Shown: in pieces, positions 32,260 to 40,250 of the stretch | Numbering within the stretch: the first letter of the stretch is position 1 | How the letters are laid out: every line of letters begins with the position of its first letter | Assembly: GCF_017303055.1 (NCBI RefSeq) | Contig: NZ_JAEKJT010000011.1 | Span: forward strand, 1-64,000 | From: Halomonas litopenaei | Lineage (GTDB): Bacteria > Pseudomonadota > Gammaproteobacteria > Pseudomonadales > Halomonadaceae | Direction: 5' to 3' | Length of the DNA: 64,000 bases | Translations under genes and position numbers: made by a program | The notes under the pieces: generated by a model | The model's input: only the letters and a program-made list of their open reading frames with translations | Told to the model about the DNA's origin: nothing | Database searches by the model: none

Positions 32260-33942
32260 ATGCCGAGCCCGATGTCGATCCCTCGAATTCAGATTCGTCC
32301 ACGCCGCCGCTCCCCCCTGCATTTCCTGCCCCTGGGCGGTTGCGGCGAAATCGGGATGAACCTGAGCCTCTATGGCCACCAGGGACGCTGGGTGGCGGTC
32401 GATTGCGGCATGATGATTCGCCAGGACCTGCCGGGCGATCCCATTCAGGTCCCGGACACCACCGTCCTGGAGACCCTCGGCATTCAGCCCAGCGCGCTGC
32501 TCATCACCCATGGCCACGAGGACCATATCGGTGCCGTTGCCTGGCTGTGGCCGCGCTGGGGCTGCCCGATCATTGCCACGCCCCTGGCCGCGGCCATGCT
32601 GAGGATCAAGTTCGCCGAACGCGGCCTGTCCAGCGATGCCATCGAGGTCATCACCCCGGGAGAGGCCAGGGACATCGCAGGTTTTTCCTGTCGCTTCCTC
32701 GCCCTGACACACTCGATTCCAGAAAGCTGCGCGGTGTTCATTCAAGCGGGCAATACGCGCCTGCTGCACACCGGTGACTGGAAGCTCGATCCGCAGCCGG
32801 TGCTCGGCGAACCTGTTGATGAAGACGCCTTCCGCGCCCTGGCTCCCATCGACCTGGTCGTCGCCGACTCCACCAACGCGAACGTGCCGGGGCATTCACG
32901 CAGCGAGGGAGACGTCGCCAAGGCCATGGCGGACACCATTGCCGGCTGCAGTGGGCGGGTCGTTGTTTCCTGCTTCGCCAGCAACCTCGCTCGTGTGCTC
33001 GCAATAGGCCGCGCAGCACGTCGCTGCGGCAGGCGTGTCAGCCTGCTGGGACGCTCGATGGAGAGGATGGTCGGGCATGCGCGCCAGCTCGGGTATTTTG
33101 ACGATTTCCCGACGCTGGTCCCGGTCAGCGACCTCGGGTATCTGCCCCCTGAAGAGGTACTGGTGATCGCCACAGGAAGCCAGGGAGAACCCCGCGCCGC
33201 CTTGTCGCGACTGGCCCAGGGACGACATCCGCATTTCGAGCTGACAGCGGGCGACAGCGTGATATTTTCGGCCAAGGCCATCCCCGGCAACGAGCACCTG
33301 ATCGAACGCCTGAAACGAGGCCTTGCCCGCTTCGATGTTCATCTCCTCGACGACGCCAGCCACCCACAGCTACATGCCTCTGGTCATCCCGCCCAGGAAG
33401 AACTTGAGCGCCTCTATCAGTGGATACAGCCGGCCAGACTGCTACCGGTGCACGGCGAGGCTCCCCATCAGGCCGCCCACCAGGCACTGGCGGAACGGCT
33501 CGGCATTGATGCCCCGCTGGCACCCCAAAATGGTGACCTGATCCGTCTCGATCAGGACGGTTTGACGGTAGAGCAGCGCTTTGCGGTATCCCAATGCATC
33601 ATCGAGCGAGGCGGCATCGATCGGCGCACCTCGCGCTCTTCCGCGCGTCAGCGCCAGGAAGAGCTGTATCTGGCCATCAGCCTGGTGGCAACTGAACGAG
33701 GCTGGGCAAGAATTGGGCGCCTGATGCTGGACACCAGCCATTCACTGGGCGTCGACGAAGATAGCTTCAGCGACTGGCTTGACGATCAGCTCGATGAGCT
33801 GACAGCCGACACCCTATCCGCCCTGCGTCATGGCCTTTATCCACGCATTCTCGCGTGGCTTCATGACCATATCCAGCGTCGACCGAAGCTGGAATTACAG
33901 CTGATGGCTACCGATATGGAAGGCATTGCAGGGGATCTCTAG
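32260..33942 (+). CDS. RNase J-type metallo-beta-lactamase/beta-CASP ribonuclease
   Basis: This is a zinc-dependent RNA nuclease of the RNase J family, about 560 aa. The N-terminal FLPLGGCGEIGMN is a hallmark of RNase J. The metal site has HGHEDHIGA (His-x-His-x-Asp-His), LTHSIPESCAV and HTGDWKLD, then VADSTNANVPGHSRSE. The beta-CASP region has VVVSCFASNLARV and ATGSQGEPRAALSRLA; VHGEAPHQAAHQALA is near residue 400. The start is uncertain between ATG 32260 and ATG 32272, as neither has a clear ribosome binding site. Gammaproteobacteria usually rely on RNase E, so an RNase J homologue here is notable. A perfect hairpin follows. Confidence 0.83.
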   Translation: MPSPMSIPRIQIRPRRRSPLHFLPLGGCGEIGMNLSLYGHQGRWVAVDCGMMIRQDLPGDPIQVPDTTVLETLGIQPSALLITHGHEDHIGAVAWLWPRWGCPIIATPLAAAMLRIKFAERGLSSDAIEVITPGEARDIAGFSCRFLALTHSIPESCAVFIQAGNTRLLHTGDWKLDPQPVLGEPVDEDAFRALAPIDLVVADSTNANVPGHSRSEGDVAKAMADTIAGCSGRVVVSCFASNLARVLAIGRAARRCGRRVSLLGRSMERMVGHARQLGYFDDFPTLVPVSDLGYLPPEEVLVIATGSQGEPRAALSRLAQGRHPHFELTAGDSVIFSAKAIPGNEHLIERLKRGLARFDVHLLDDASHPQLHASGHPAQEELERLYQWIQPARLLPVHGEAPHQAAHQALAERLGIDAPLAPQNGDLIRLDQDGLTVEQRFAVSQCIIERGGIDRRTSRSSARQRQEELYLAISLVATERGWARIGRLMLDTSHSLGVDEDSFSDWLDDQLDELTADTLSALRHGLYPRILAWLHDHIQRRPKLELQLMATDMEGIAGDL

Positions 33943-33953
33943 GCCCCAAACGA

Positions 33954-33983
33954 AAGCGGCCCCGGAGGTATCCGGGGCCGCTT
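33954..33983. terminator. Perfect 12-bp hairpin between convergent genes
   Basis: AAGCGGCCCCGG pairs with CCGGGGCCGCTT around a 6-nt loop. The minus strand continues TCGTTTGG, a weak T tail. Lying between convergent genes, it probably serves both directions. Confidence 0.65.
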
Positions 33984-34083
33984 GCACGGAGGGGCATCAT
34001 CGCTAACACGACACCCTCGGTGCCACACCTCAAGGCAGGGCCAGCAACGCTAGCGGTGAAATACCTGCCTTGGGTGGTGTAGC

Positions 34084-34368
34084 TTACTTGGCATTCTTGG
34101 GCGGACGGCCACGCTTGCGCTTGGGCTGCTCGGACACCAGGTCGTCCAGCGACAATCCCGCCTCAGTGATCTGCTCGCGGATTTCCGCCAGCTTCTGCGC
34201 TTTCTGCATCTCTTCTTGCTGGCGCTGGCGCTCTTCATCACGCTTTTGATCGATCACTTCCTCGACCACTTCCGCCAGCTTTTGCAGTTGCTCCATGCTG
34301 AGCTGTCGGGCCGCTGCGCGTGCCACATTCTTGTTTCGTGCAATGCGTTCCAATGTTTCGCTGGACAT
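34084..34368 (-). CDS. Small H-NS-like nucleoid protein with AT-hook tail
   Basis: This 94-aa protein has an N-terminal helical, coiled-coil half (MEQLQKLAEVVEEVIDQKRD and a Gln/Glu/Arg-rich stretch) like the H-NS oligomerisation region. A linker follows, then a basic tail KRKRGRPPKNAK. GRPP with flanking basic residues is the AT-hook core. The classical H-NS DNA-binding block (Y-R-x-P-x-T-W-S-G-R-G-R-x-P) is absent, so DNA contact would rest on the AT-hook alone. A role in silencing AT-rich DNA is inferred. It is a single gene on the minus strand. Confidence 0.7.
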   Translation of the reverse strand: MSSETLERIARNKNVARAAARQLSMEQLQKLAEVVEEVIDQKRDEERQRQQEEMQKAQKLAEIREQITEAGLSLDDLVSEQPKRKRGRPPKNAK

Positions 34369-34669
34369 AGCTCACTCCATAGCCTTGGCATAAAACGGCG
34401 CGCGCCGTGATTCACTTGAAGAAAAGTATATGCAACCTCTGGCTCTTGGCAAGAAATGCAGCAAATATTTCCTGGTCAATTATCAAAAACCGGCGTGCCA
34501 ATACCCATCATACATCGCCTTCCATTCCCCAGCATACCTGGCCATTCCCTTACATGGCGGAGCCTTCAACAGCGGGTTACCTTGAGTGAAGAAGCAGCAC
34601 AACGCAACGCGGGCGCCCATGGCGCCCGCGAAAACTTATTCGGCAAATGGCAGATAAAGCCCCAAGCCA
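34369..34669. other. Intergenic region with 10-bp inverted repeat at 34608-34630
   Basis: This AT-richer gap should hold the promoter of the H-NS-like gene. Near its right end a perfect 10-bp stem (34608-34617 with 34621-34630, CAT loop) lies about 40 bp beyond the moaA stop. It is a plausible 3' processing site or terminator of the molybdenum-cofactor operon, though it lacks a clear T-run. Confidence 0.5.
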
Positions 34670-35674
34670 TTAGCCACCTGTCATGTTCATGAAGCGCACG
34701 ACCTGGACATCCCCGTCAGTCGTGAAATGATGCCTTTCCGGCTTCATGGGCATGGCCTCGACGATAGCTCGCTTGAGCCGCTCGATGTCGCCGGGATAAC
34801 GTCTCAACACCGCCCTCAGGTCAACCGAGTGCTCGTTGCCTAGACACAGCAACAGGCGTCCCTCGACGGTGACGCGAACCCGATTGCAACTTGCGCAGAA
34901 GTTGTGGCTATGGGGAGAAATAAAGCCGATGCGGGTATCACTGTCCTCCATCCGGAAATAGCGTGAAGGGCCCGCCGTGGCTTCCGCCGTGGACAACAGC
35001 GGATGGCGCTGCTCAATCAGCGCCCTGACCTCATCGCTGGAACAGTATGTCTCTGCGCGTGAGTGATCCGAGACGTCGCCGAGGGGCATTTCCTCGATGA
35101 AGCTGATATCAAGCTGCTGGTTCCTGGCAAAGGTCACCAGATCCAGCACCTCATCCTCATTGCGCCCCTTCAGCACGACCGCATTGAGCTTGATCCGCTC
35201 GAACCCCGCCTCTCGCGCAGCCTCGATACCATCGAGTACTCGACTCAGGTCACCGGTACGGGTCAGGCGGCGGAAGCGCTGAGGATCCAGCGAATCCAGG
35301 CTGACATTCAGGCGTTTCAGACCCGCCTGACGAAGCTCGACAGCATGACGCCGAAGTCCGGCGCCATTGGTGGTCATTGCGAAATCCCTGAGCCCTGACA
35401 AGGCACCGATACGCGCCACCAGTTCACCGATATTACGCCGCACCAGGGGTTCTCCACCGGTCAGACGTATCTTTTCGACGCCAAGCTCGGTGAAGGCTCG
35501 CGCCACCTGGGCGATTTCTTCCAGCGTCAGCACCTGTGCCCGCGGGAGGAACGTCATTTCCTCGCTCATGCAGTAAACACAGCGGAAGTCACAGCGGTCC
35601 GTCACCGATAGCCTGACGTAATTCACGCGCCGGCCGAAGCTGTCGACCAAGCCCTCGCTCATGCTGTCCGTCAT
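34670..35674 (-). CDS. moaA: GTP 3',8-cyclase (molybdenum cofactor biosynthesis protein A)
   Basis: This radical-SAM enzyme begins Moco synthesis from GTP, with MoaC completing cPMP formation. It is 334 aa. The radical-SAM cluster CDFRCVYC is near residue 32 and IRLTGGEPLVRR binds SAM. The second 4Fe-4S cluster is in FCASCNRVRVTVEGRLLLCLG. The C-terminal Gly-Gly (NMTGG) needed for activity in this family is present. ATG 35674 overlaps the moaE stop (ATGA) and has AAGG-GGT upstream. It is the last gene of the operon. Confidence 0.96.
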   Translation of the reverse strand: MTDSMSEGLVDSFGRRVNYVRLSVTDRCDFRCVYCMSEEMTFLPRAQVLTLEEIAQVARAFTELGVEKIRLTGGEPLVRRNIGELVARIGALSGLRDFAMTTNGAGLRRHAVELRQAGLKRLNVSLDSLDPQRFRRLTRTGDLSRVLDGIEAAREAGFERIKLNAVVLKGRNEDEVLDLVTFARNQQLDISFIEEMPLGDVSDHSRAETYCSSDEVRALIEQRHPLLSTAEATAGPSRYFRMEDSDTRIGFISPHSHNFCASCNRVRVTVEGRLLLCLGNEHSVDLRAVLRRYPGDIERLKRAIVEAMPMKPERHHFTTDGDVQVVRFMNMTGG

Positions 35675-36129
35675 TGCACACCACCTTCCCATCGACGAGC
35701 GTCCGCATGGTCCTGACAGCGCTCGGATACCCAATAATCGCCGCTGGCCGTGTGCTCCTTCTTCCAGAAGGGTGCCCGCGTCTTCAACTGGTCCATCAGG
35801 AATTCGCAGGCCTCGTAGGCGGCGCGGCGATGAGCACTGGCTACCACCACCAGAACGATGGGATCACCTGGCGCAAGCCGCCCTACCCGATGGATGATGG
35901 ACACGTCCTCGAGCGTCCAGCGCCGGCGCGCCTCATCCTCGATCTCGGCCAGCGAGGCCTCGGTCATGCCGGGATAATGCTCCAACGTCAACGCTGTGAC
36001 GTCGGGGCGTTCATTGAAATCTCTGACCAACCCGGTGAAGCTGACGACAGCCCCCACATCGGAGCGACCTTGCAGCATCGCCTGCTGTACGTCACCTGCG
36101 TCAAAGCGCTCTTGCTGCACCCGAATCAT
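35671..36129 (-). CDS. moaE: Molybdopterin synthase catalytic subunit
   Basis: MoaE transfers sulfur from thiocarboxylated MoaD to cPMP to make molybdopterin. It is about 152 aa. Signature blocks are GAVVSFTGLVRDF, LEHYPGMTEASL, IIHRVGRLAPGD, VVASAHRRAAYEACEFLMDQ and the catalytic-lysine region KTRAPFWKKEH. GGAGG is 6 bp before ATG 36129 (another ATG lies at 36132). Its MoaD partner is fused to MoaC in the gene directly upstream. Confidence 0.95.
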   Translation of the reverse strand: MIRVQQERFDAGDVQQAMLQGRSDVGAVVSFTGLVRDFNERPDVTALTLEHYPGMTEASLAEIEDEARRRWTLEDVSIIHRVGRLAPGDPIVLVVVASAHRRAAYEACEFLMDQLKTRAPFWKKEHTASGDYWVSERCQDHADARRWEGGVQ

Positions 36130-36131
36130 CA

Positions 36132-36944
36132 TCAACCTCCAGTGACCGGCGGGAAAAAGGCCACCTCGTCATCGCACGTCAGGCGTGTGCTGTCGCTGGC
36201 CATCACCTGATTCACCGCACACAGCACCCGACCTTCTTCCAAACCGGAAAAACGCTGGTCCAGCGTCTTCAAGGCCTTCTTGAGGCCTGCCACATCGGCA
36301 CTGGGTAAACGGTCCAAGGGTACCGAGGTTTCCCCGATACCCAGGCGCTCTCGCAGCTCGGCCAGGCATTTCACCCTGACGCTTTGCTGCTCTGCAGAGG
36401 CAAGCCCCAAGGTCAATGCAGGACTGTTCTCCGGACTCGTCACGATGGGAGCGACGGTTTCCTGTGCTATCTCTCGGCGATGATAATCTCCGGATTTGCC
36501 ACCCTGCTTGGCATCCACATGGATCTGGCCAATCTCCATCTCCTTGTCGACCGCCTTGCACATGTCATACAGCGTCAGACAGGCCACGGACACCGCCGTG
36601 AGCGCTTCCATCTCGACGCCTGTCTTGCCACTCAACCGGCACGTCGCGGACACCCTGACCATGCTCGCCTCGCGATCGATATCGAAGTCGATACTGACCT
36701 TGGACAGGGCCAGTTGATGACACAGCGGAATCAACTCGTGGGTGCGCTTGGCCGCCTGGATACCGGCAATTCTGGCGGTGGCCAGCACATCTCCCTTGGG
36801 CAGCTGACCATCGCTGAGCAAGGCCAAGGTCTCAGGCGCCATACTGATAGCCCCTGTAGCCGTTGCTTCACGTCGGGTAGATGCCTTGTCACCGACGTCC
36901 ACCATATTGGCTTCGCCGCGGGCATTGAGATGGGAAAGCGTCAT
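36132..36944 (-). CDS. MoaC-MoaD fusion: cPMP synthase joined to molybdopterin synthase small subunit
   Basis: One reading frame of 270 aa carries two Moco enzymes. Residues about 1-160 are MoaC: SHLNARGEANMVDVGDKAST, KGDVLATARIAGIQAAKRT, LIPLCHQLALS, and GVEMEALTAVSVACLTLYDM followed by CKAVDKEM. After a linker (about 160-190), residues about 190-270 are MoaD. It begins VRVKCLAELRERLGI and ends DDEVAFFPPVTGG, with the free Gly-Gly that is adenylated and thiocarboxylated. Having MoaD last keeps that tail exposed. ATG 36944 has GAGG about 8 bp upstream. I see no stop or frameshift between the domains. Confidence 0.92.
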   Translation of the reverse strand: MTLSHLNARGEANMVDVGDKASTRREATATGAISMAPETLALLSDGQLPKGDVLATARIAGIQAAKRTHELIPLCHQLALSKVSIDFDIDREASMVRVSATCRLSGKTGVEMEALTAVSVACLTLYDMCKAVDKEMEIGQIHVDAKQGGKSGDYHRREIAQETVAPIVTSPENSPALTLGLASAEQQSVRVKCLAELRERLGIGETSVPLDRLPSADVAGLKKALKTLDQRFSGLEEGRVLCAVNQVMASDSTRLTCDDEVAFFPPVTGG

Positions 36945-36953
36945 GTTCAAGCC

Positions 36954-38207
36954 TCAGGGGAAACGAAAGAGAGGGAATACGGTCACCATATCATTGATGG
37001 CAACCGCTGCCTTGTCGGCAGGAATTTCCACCAGACACTCGGCAGCCACCATGGAGGACAGGATACCGGAACCCTGGCTACCTGTATTGACCACCCGCAA
37101 GGTCCCGTCATCACTCCGTTTGAGCACGCCACGACTGTAATCGGTGCGACCTTCACGACTGCGGAAGTCGCTGTCGGCCACCGCCTGCCACGCAGGCGAG
37201 CGCAGCTCACGTCCCTGCAGCTTGCGTACAAGGGGAATAACGAAGACCAGACAGGTCACCATGCAGGCCACCGGATTGCCGGGCAGGCCCAGAAATGGCG
37301 TCGCGCCGTCCCCCATCACGCCGCATGCCATCGGCCTGCCAGGACGCATGGCGATTCGCCACAGGGTCAGTCGCCCCAGCCGCTCCAAGGCAGCTCGAGT
37401 ATGGTCGGCCTGCCCCACCGACACGCCCCCGCTGGACACCACAAGATCGGCCAGCTGCGCCGCTCGTGCCAGGGCATCCTCCAGCGCCTGCGGGTCATCA
37501 GGTACGATGCCCAGATCCAGCACCTCTGCGCCATGCTCCTGCAACATGCCCATCAAGGTGAAGCGGTTGGCATCATAAATCGCGGCATCAGCGCGAGGCT
37601 GTCCAGGGGCGGTCACCTCGTCCCCGGTGGAAAACACCGCCACACGGGGCTGGCGGCGCACCTCAACGGACGCGCAGCCCAACGACGCCAGCAACCCCAA
37701 CGCCGCTGCCTCCAGCCGCCTGCCGGATTCCAGCGCCACCTCACCCCGACGTAGATCCTCGCCCGCCTGGCGGACGTTCTGCCCTCGCTTGACTCGATCA
37801 GCCTGGAGGATCTCGACCACATCCCCGTGCTGCTGAAGTTGCTCGACCATGATTACCGTGTCGGTGCCAGCCGGCAGCGGCGCTCCGGTAGTGATACTGA
37901 CGCACTCGCCACTGCCCACCCTCCCGGCGAAAGGCCGGCCGGCCAGGGCGGAACCGACGCGCTGCAGGGAGCCTGCGACGCCTTCCTCGGGCCAGCTCAG
38001 AGCGATGCCATCCATCGCCGAATTGGTGTGGCCTGGAACATTGAAAGGCGCCGTCACCGGCTTGGCCAGCACCCGCCCATGAGCCTGGGCCAGCGCCACG
38101 GACTCCGTCGCCAGCTGGCCATCCACCAGGGTAAGCAGCGCCTGACGTGCCTCATCGACGCTCAGCATGTGCTCGCCCAGGTCAAAGCAAGACAATGAGG
38201 ACATCAT
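36954..38207 (-). CDS. moeA: Molybdopterin molybdenumtransferase
   Basis: MoeA inserts molybdate into adenylylated molybdopterin. It is about 417 aa, the family length. Motifs are VPGHTNSAMDGIAL, SITTGAPLPAGTDTVIMVEQ, VFSTGDEVTAPG, VVSSGGVSVGQADH and FLGLPGNPVA. AGGAGG lies 7 bp before ATG 38207, which overlaps the mobB stop by one base (TGATG). No mogA/moaB gene is present in this operon. Confidence 0.95.
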   Translation of the reverse strand: MMSSLSCFDLGEHMLSVDEARQALLTLVDGQLATESVALAQAHGRVLAKPVTAPFNVPGHTNSAMDGIALSWPEEGVAGSLQRVGSALAGRPFAGRVGSGECVSITTGAPLPAGTDTVIMVEQLQQHGDVVEILQADRVKRGQNVRQAGEDLRRGEVALESGRRLEAAALGLLASLGCASVEVRRQPRVAVFSTGDEVTAPGQPRADAAIYDANRFTLMGMLQEHGAEVLDLGIVPDDPQALEDALARAAQLADLVVSSGGVSVGQADHTRAALERLGRLTLWRIAMRPGRPMACGVMGDGATPFLGLPGNPVACMVTCLVFVIPLVRKLQGRELRSPAWQAVADSDFRSREGRTDYSRGVLKRSDDGTLRVVNTGSQGSGILSSMVAAECLVEIPADKAAVAINDMVTVFPLFRFP

Positions 38208-38767
38208 CAACGTCCCTCCTGCGTCGCCAGCCAGCCGCTCCAGTCAGCAGCCCACCGCAACATCCACTCGACCAGCTGGTCGTGGGCATTCAGATCCAGC
38301 GTCTCGACCGCGGTGCTCAGGGGAGTATCACAGGCTACCGCCTGCACCCAGGGATCCTCGGTCGCCAGCAGCGGCTTGCCTAACGTGGCACGGTGCAGTT
38401 CCAGCTTGGGCATTGGCCAGTCCTTGAACCCCTCCACCAGCGTCAGGTCCGCCTTCAGTGGCGCCACCATGGCCAGCAGCGTCTGCAGGTCCGCTTCCTC
38501 AGCTTCGGGAGTCTCCAGCATCATCGCCACCCTTGCCCGGGAGGCGATCAGCACCGGCTCCGCCCCGGCCATTCGCAAGCGGTGACTGTCCTTGCCAGGC
38601 TGATCGACATCGAAACGGTGATGCGCGTGCTTGATGACCGATACCCGCAGCCCCTTCCCCTTCAGCATCGGTACGATGCGCTCCAGCAAGGTGGTCTTGC
38701 CGGTCCCGCTCCAGGCGGCGATGCCCAATACCGGCTGTTGCGGTTGCCATTGCAGCCGGGACCTCAT
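38207..38767 (-). CDS. mobB: Molybdopterin-guanine dinucleotide biosynthesis adaptor MobB
   Basis: This is a GTP-binding P-loop protein of 186 aa that assists MobA. The Walker A sequence GIAAWSGTGKTTLLE is near residue 18. VSVIKHAHHRFDVDQPGKDS and LTLVEGFKDWPMPKLEL are typical MobB blocks. It overlaps mobA by 4 bp, so the pair is co-translated. Confidence 0.94.
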   Translation of the reverse strand: MRSRLQWQPQQPVLGIAAWSGTGKTTLLERIVPMLKGKGLRVSVIKHAHHRFDVDQPGKDSHRLRMAGAEPVLIASRARVAMMLETPEAEEADLQTLLAMVAPLKADLTLVEGFKDWPMPKLELHRATLGKPLLATEDPWVQAVACDTPLSTAVETLDLNAHDQLVEWMLRWAADWSGWLATQEGR

Positions 38768-39372
38768 GAGCCCTCCCCTGGACGAGTGGGCTCAAGACGC
38801 TGACGCTCTTCTTCAGTGTTGAGGTTGGCAAAAGCGTCCGCACAGTCGCTCAGATCGACCGTGGCCCAGGCATGTCGCGCGTACCAGCGATCGATCTTGC
38901 GCTCTCCCTGCGCCAACGCCTGTGCCAGATCTTCGCGCAGATGACCTGCCAGCAGCGCTACCACCGGGTGCAGGCGCTCTCCGTCATGGGCCACCAGGAT
39001 GTCCATCCCCTCACGCCAGCCCGCCAACATGCGTGGCACCAGGTCATGGGGCAGTAGCGGACTGTCGCAGGGCACGACCATGACCCAGGGGCTGTCCGCA
39101 GCCTCAAGCGCACTGTAGATGCCCATCAGCGGCCCCTGAAAGCCCTCGGCAGCATCCTTGAAGACACCATCGGCAAGCGCCGCATAGTCCTCATGATGAC
39201 GATTGGCGTTGATCAGTACCGAACCCACGTGGGGTCGCAGACAGGCGACCGCATGGGCGGCCAGGGGCTGACCCGCAAAGGACACCAGGCCCTTGTCGAT
39301 GCCTCCCATGCGACGTCCCTGACCACCCGCCAGGACAACACCACATACCTCGCTTGCCTGAGGTTTCACCAC
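38764..39372 (-). CDS. mobA: Molybdenum cofactor guanylyltransferase
   Basis: MobA attaches GMP to Mo-molybdopterin to make the MGD cofactor of DMSO-reductase-family enzymes, so such enzymes should be encoded elsewhere in the genome. It is 202 aa. The nucleotidyltransferase start VVLAGGQGRRMGGIDKGLV and the metal-binding VVPCDSPLLP are clear. It starts at GTG 39372 with AGGAG 6 bp upstream. It is the promoter-proximal gene of the six-gene Moco operon. Confidence 0.93.
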   Translation of the reverse strand: MVKPQASEVCGVVLAGGQGRRMGGIDKGLVSFAGQPLAAHAVACLRPHVGSVLINANRHHEDYAALADGVFKDAAEGFQGPLMGIYSALEAADSPWVMVVPCDSPLLPHDLVPRMLAGWREGMDILVAHDGERLHPVVALLAGHLREDLAQALAQGERKIDRWYARHAWATVDLSDCADAFANLNTEEERQRLEPTRPGEGS

Positions 39373-39534
39373 AAGAAGCTCCTATTGCTATGTTCGTCAT
39401 GCATCACTACATGATGCCTCAGGCCGTAGGTAGTCGCCATGCACGCATAGAGGTAGTCCGAGAGCGCGAGGGTGACCCACCCAGGCCATAGCAGGTATCA
39501 TGTGTCCATCATTTTGCACGACAGCGACTCACGA

Positions 39535-40131
39535 ATGGCGGACACCAGGATGGACGACGGTTTCGATGTCGGCGCTAGGTTGCGCCAACTACGTCAGGAA
39601 AAACAGTTATCTCAGCGCGAACTAGCGAAAAGAGCGGGCGTCACCAACAGTACTATCTCGCTTATCGAGCTGAATAATGTCAGCCCTTCGGTCAGCTCCC
39701 TTAAGAAGATACTTGACGCCTTACCGGTCTCCATCAGCGCCTTCTTCGCCGCCGACGAGCCCAATCATCCGAGCCCCTTCTATCGCGCTGCGGAGTTGAC
39801 CGAGATCGGTGATCGCCACCTTTCATGGCGACTTGTCGCCGCCAGACGCCCCGACCGGCGCATGTCGGTATTGCACGAGCGCTATCCACCTGGTGCCGAT
39901 ACCGGCGAGGAAATGCTGGAGCATGATGGCGAAGAAGGCGGTGTCGTCATCGCCGGGGAGATCGAGATTACCGTCAACGGAGAGACGGGGCTGCTTGGCC
40001 CAGGAGATGCCTACTACTTTGACTCCCGCCTGCCCCACCGGTTTCGCAATCTGGGGCAGGAAGAATGCGTGATCGTCAGCGCCAATACCCCGCCCACCTT
40101 TTCAGATGGTGGCGAACAGATCCATCACTGA
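39535..40131 (+). CDS. XRE-family regulator with C-terminal cupin (PuuR-like)
   Basis: This is a transcription factor of about 198 aa. Its N-terminal helix-turn-helix (LRQLRQEKQLSQRELAKRAG and TNSTISLIELNNVSPSVSSL) resembles E. coli PuuR, repressor of putrescine use. The cupin domain has PGADTGEEMLEHDGEEGGVV and GDAYYFDSRLPHRFRN. The start is uncertain between ATG 39535 and ATG 39550, as neither has a good ribosome binding site. No polyamine genes are adjacent, so its target and ligand are unknown. It is divergent from the Moco operon. Confidence 0.82.
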   Translation: MADTRMDDGFDVGARLRQLRQEKQLSQRELAKRAGVTNSTISLIELNNVSPSVSSLKKILDALPVSISAFFAADEPNHPSPFYRAAELTEIGDRHLSWRLVAARRPDRRMSVLHERYPPGADTGEEMLEHDGEEGGVVIAGEIEITVNGETGLLGPGDAYYFDSRLPHRFRNLGQEECVIVSANTPPTFSDGGEQIHH

Positions 40132-40250
40132 GAGCTTGGCTGTTCAGCCCTTGTCCGATCAGGACCGCGGGGACAATCTCACCGCTCACCGAGTGAGCGT
40201 CAAAGCAGTGGACGACGCCGCCAGGCTGCGGCGTCGCCCCGGCACTTCGG

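Noticed and set aside
36384..37754. Plus-strand open frame of 456 residues opposite moaC/D and moeA
   Set aside because: It spans two convincing minus-strand Moco genes and is His/Gln/Arg-rich without a domain.
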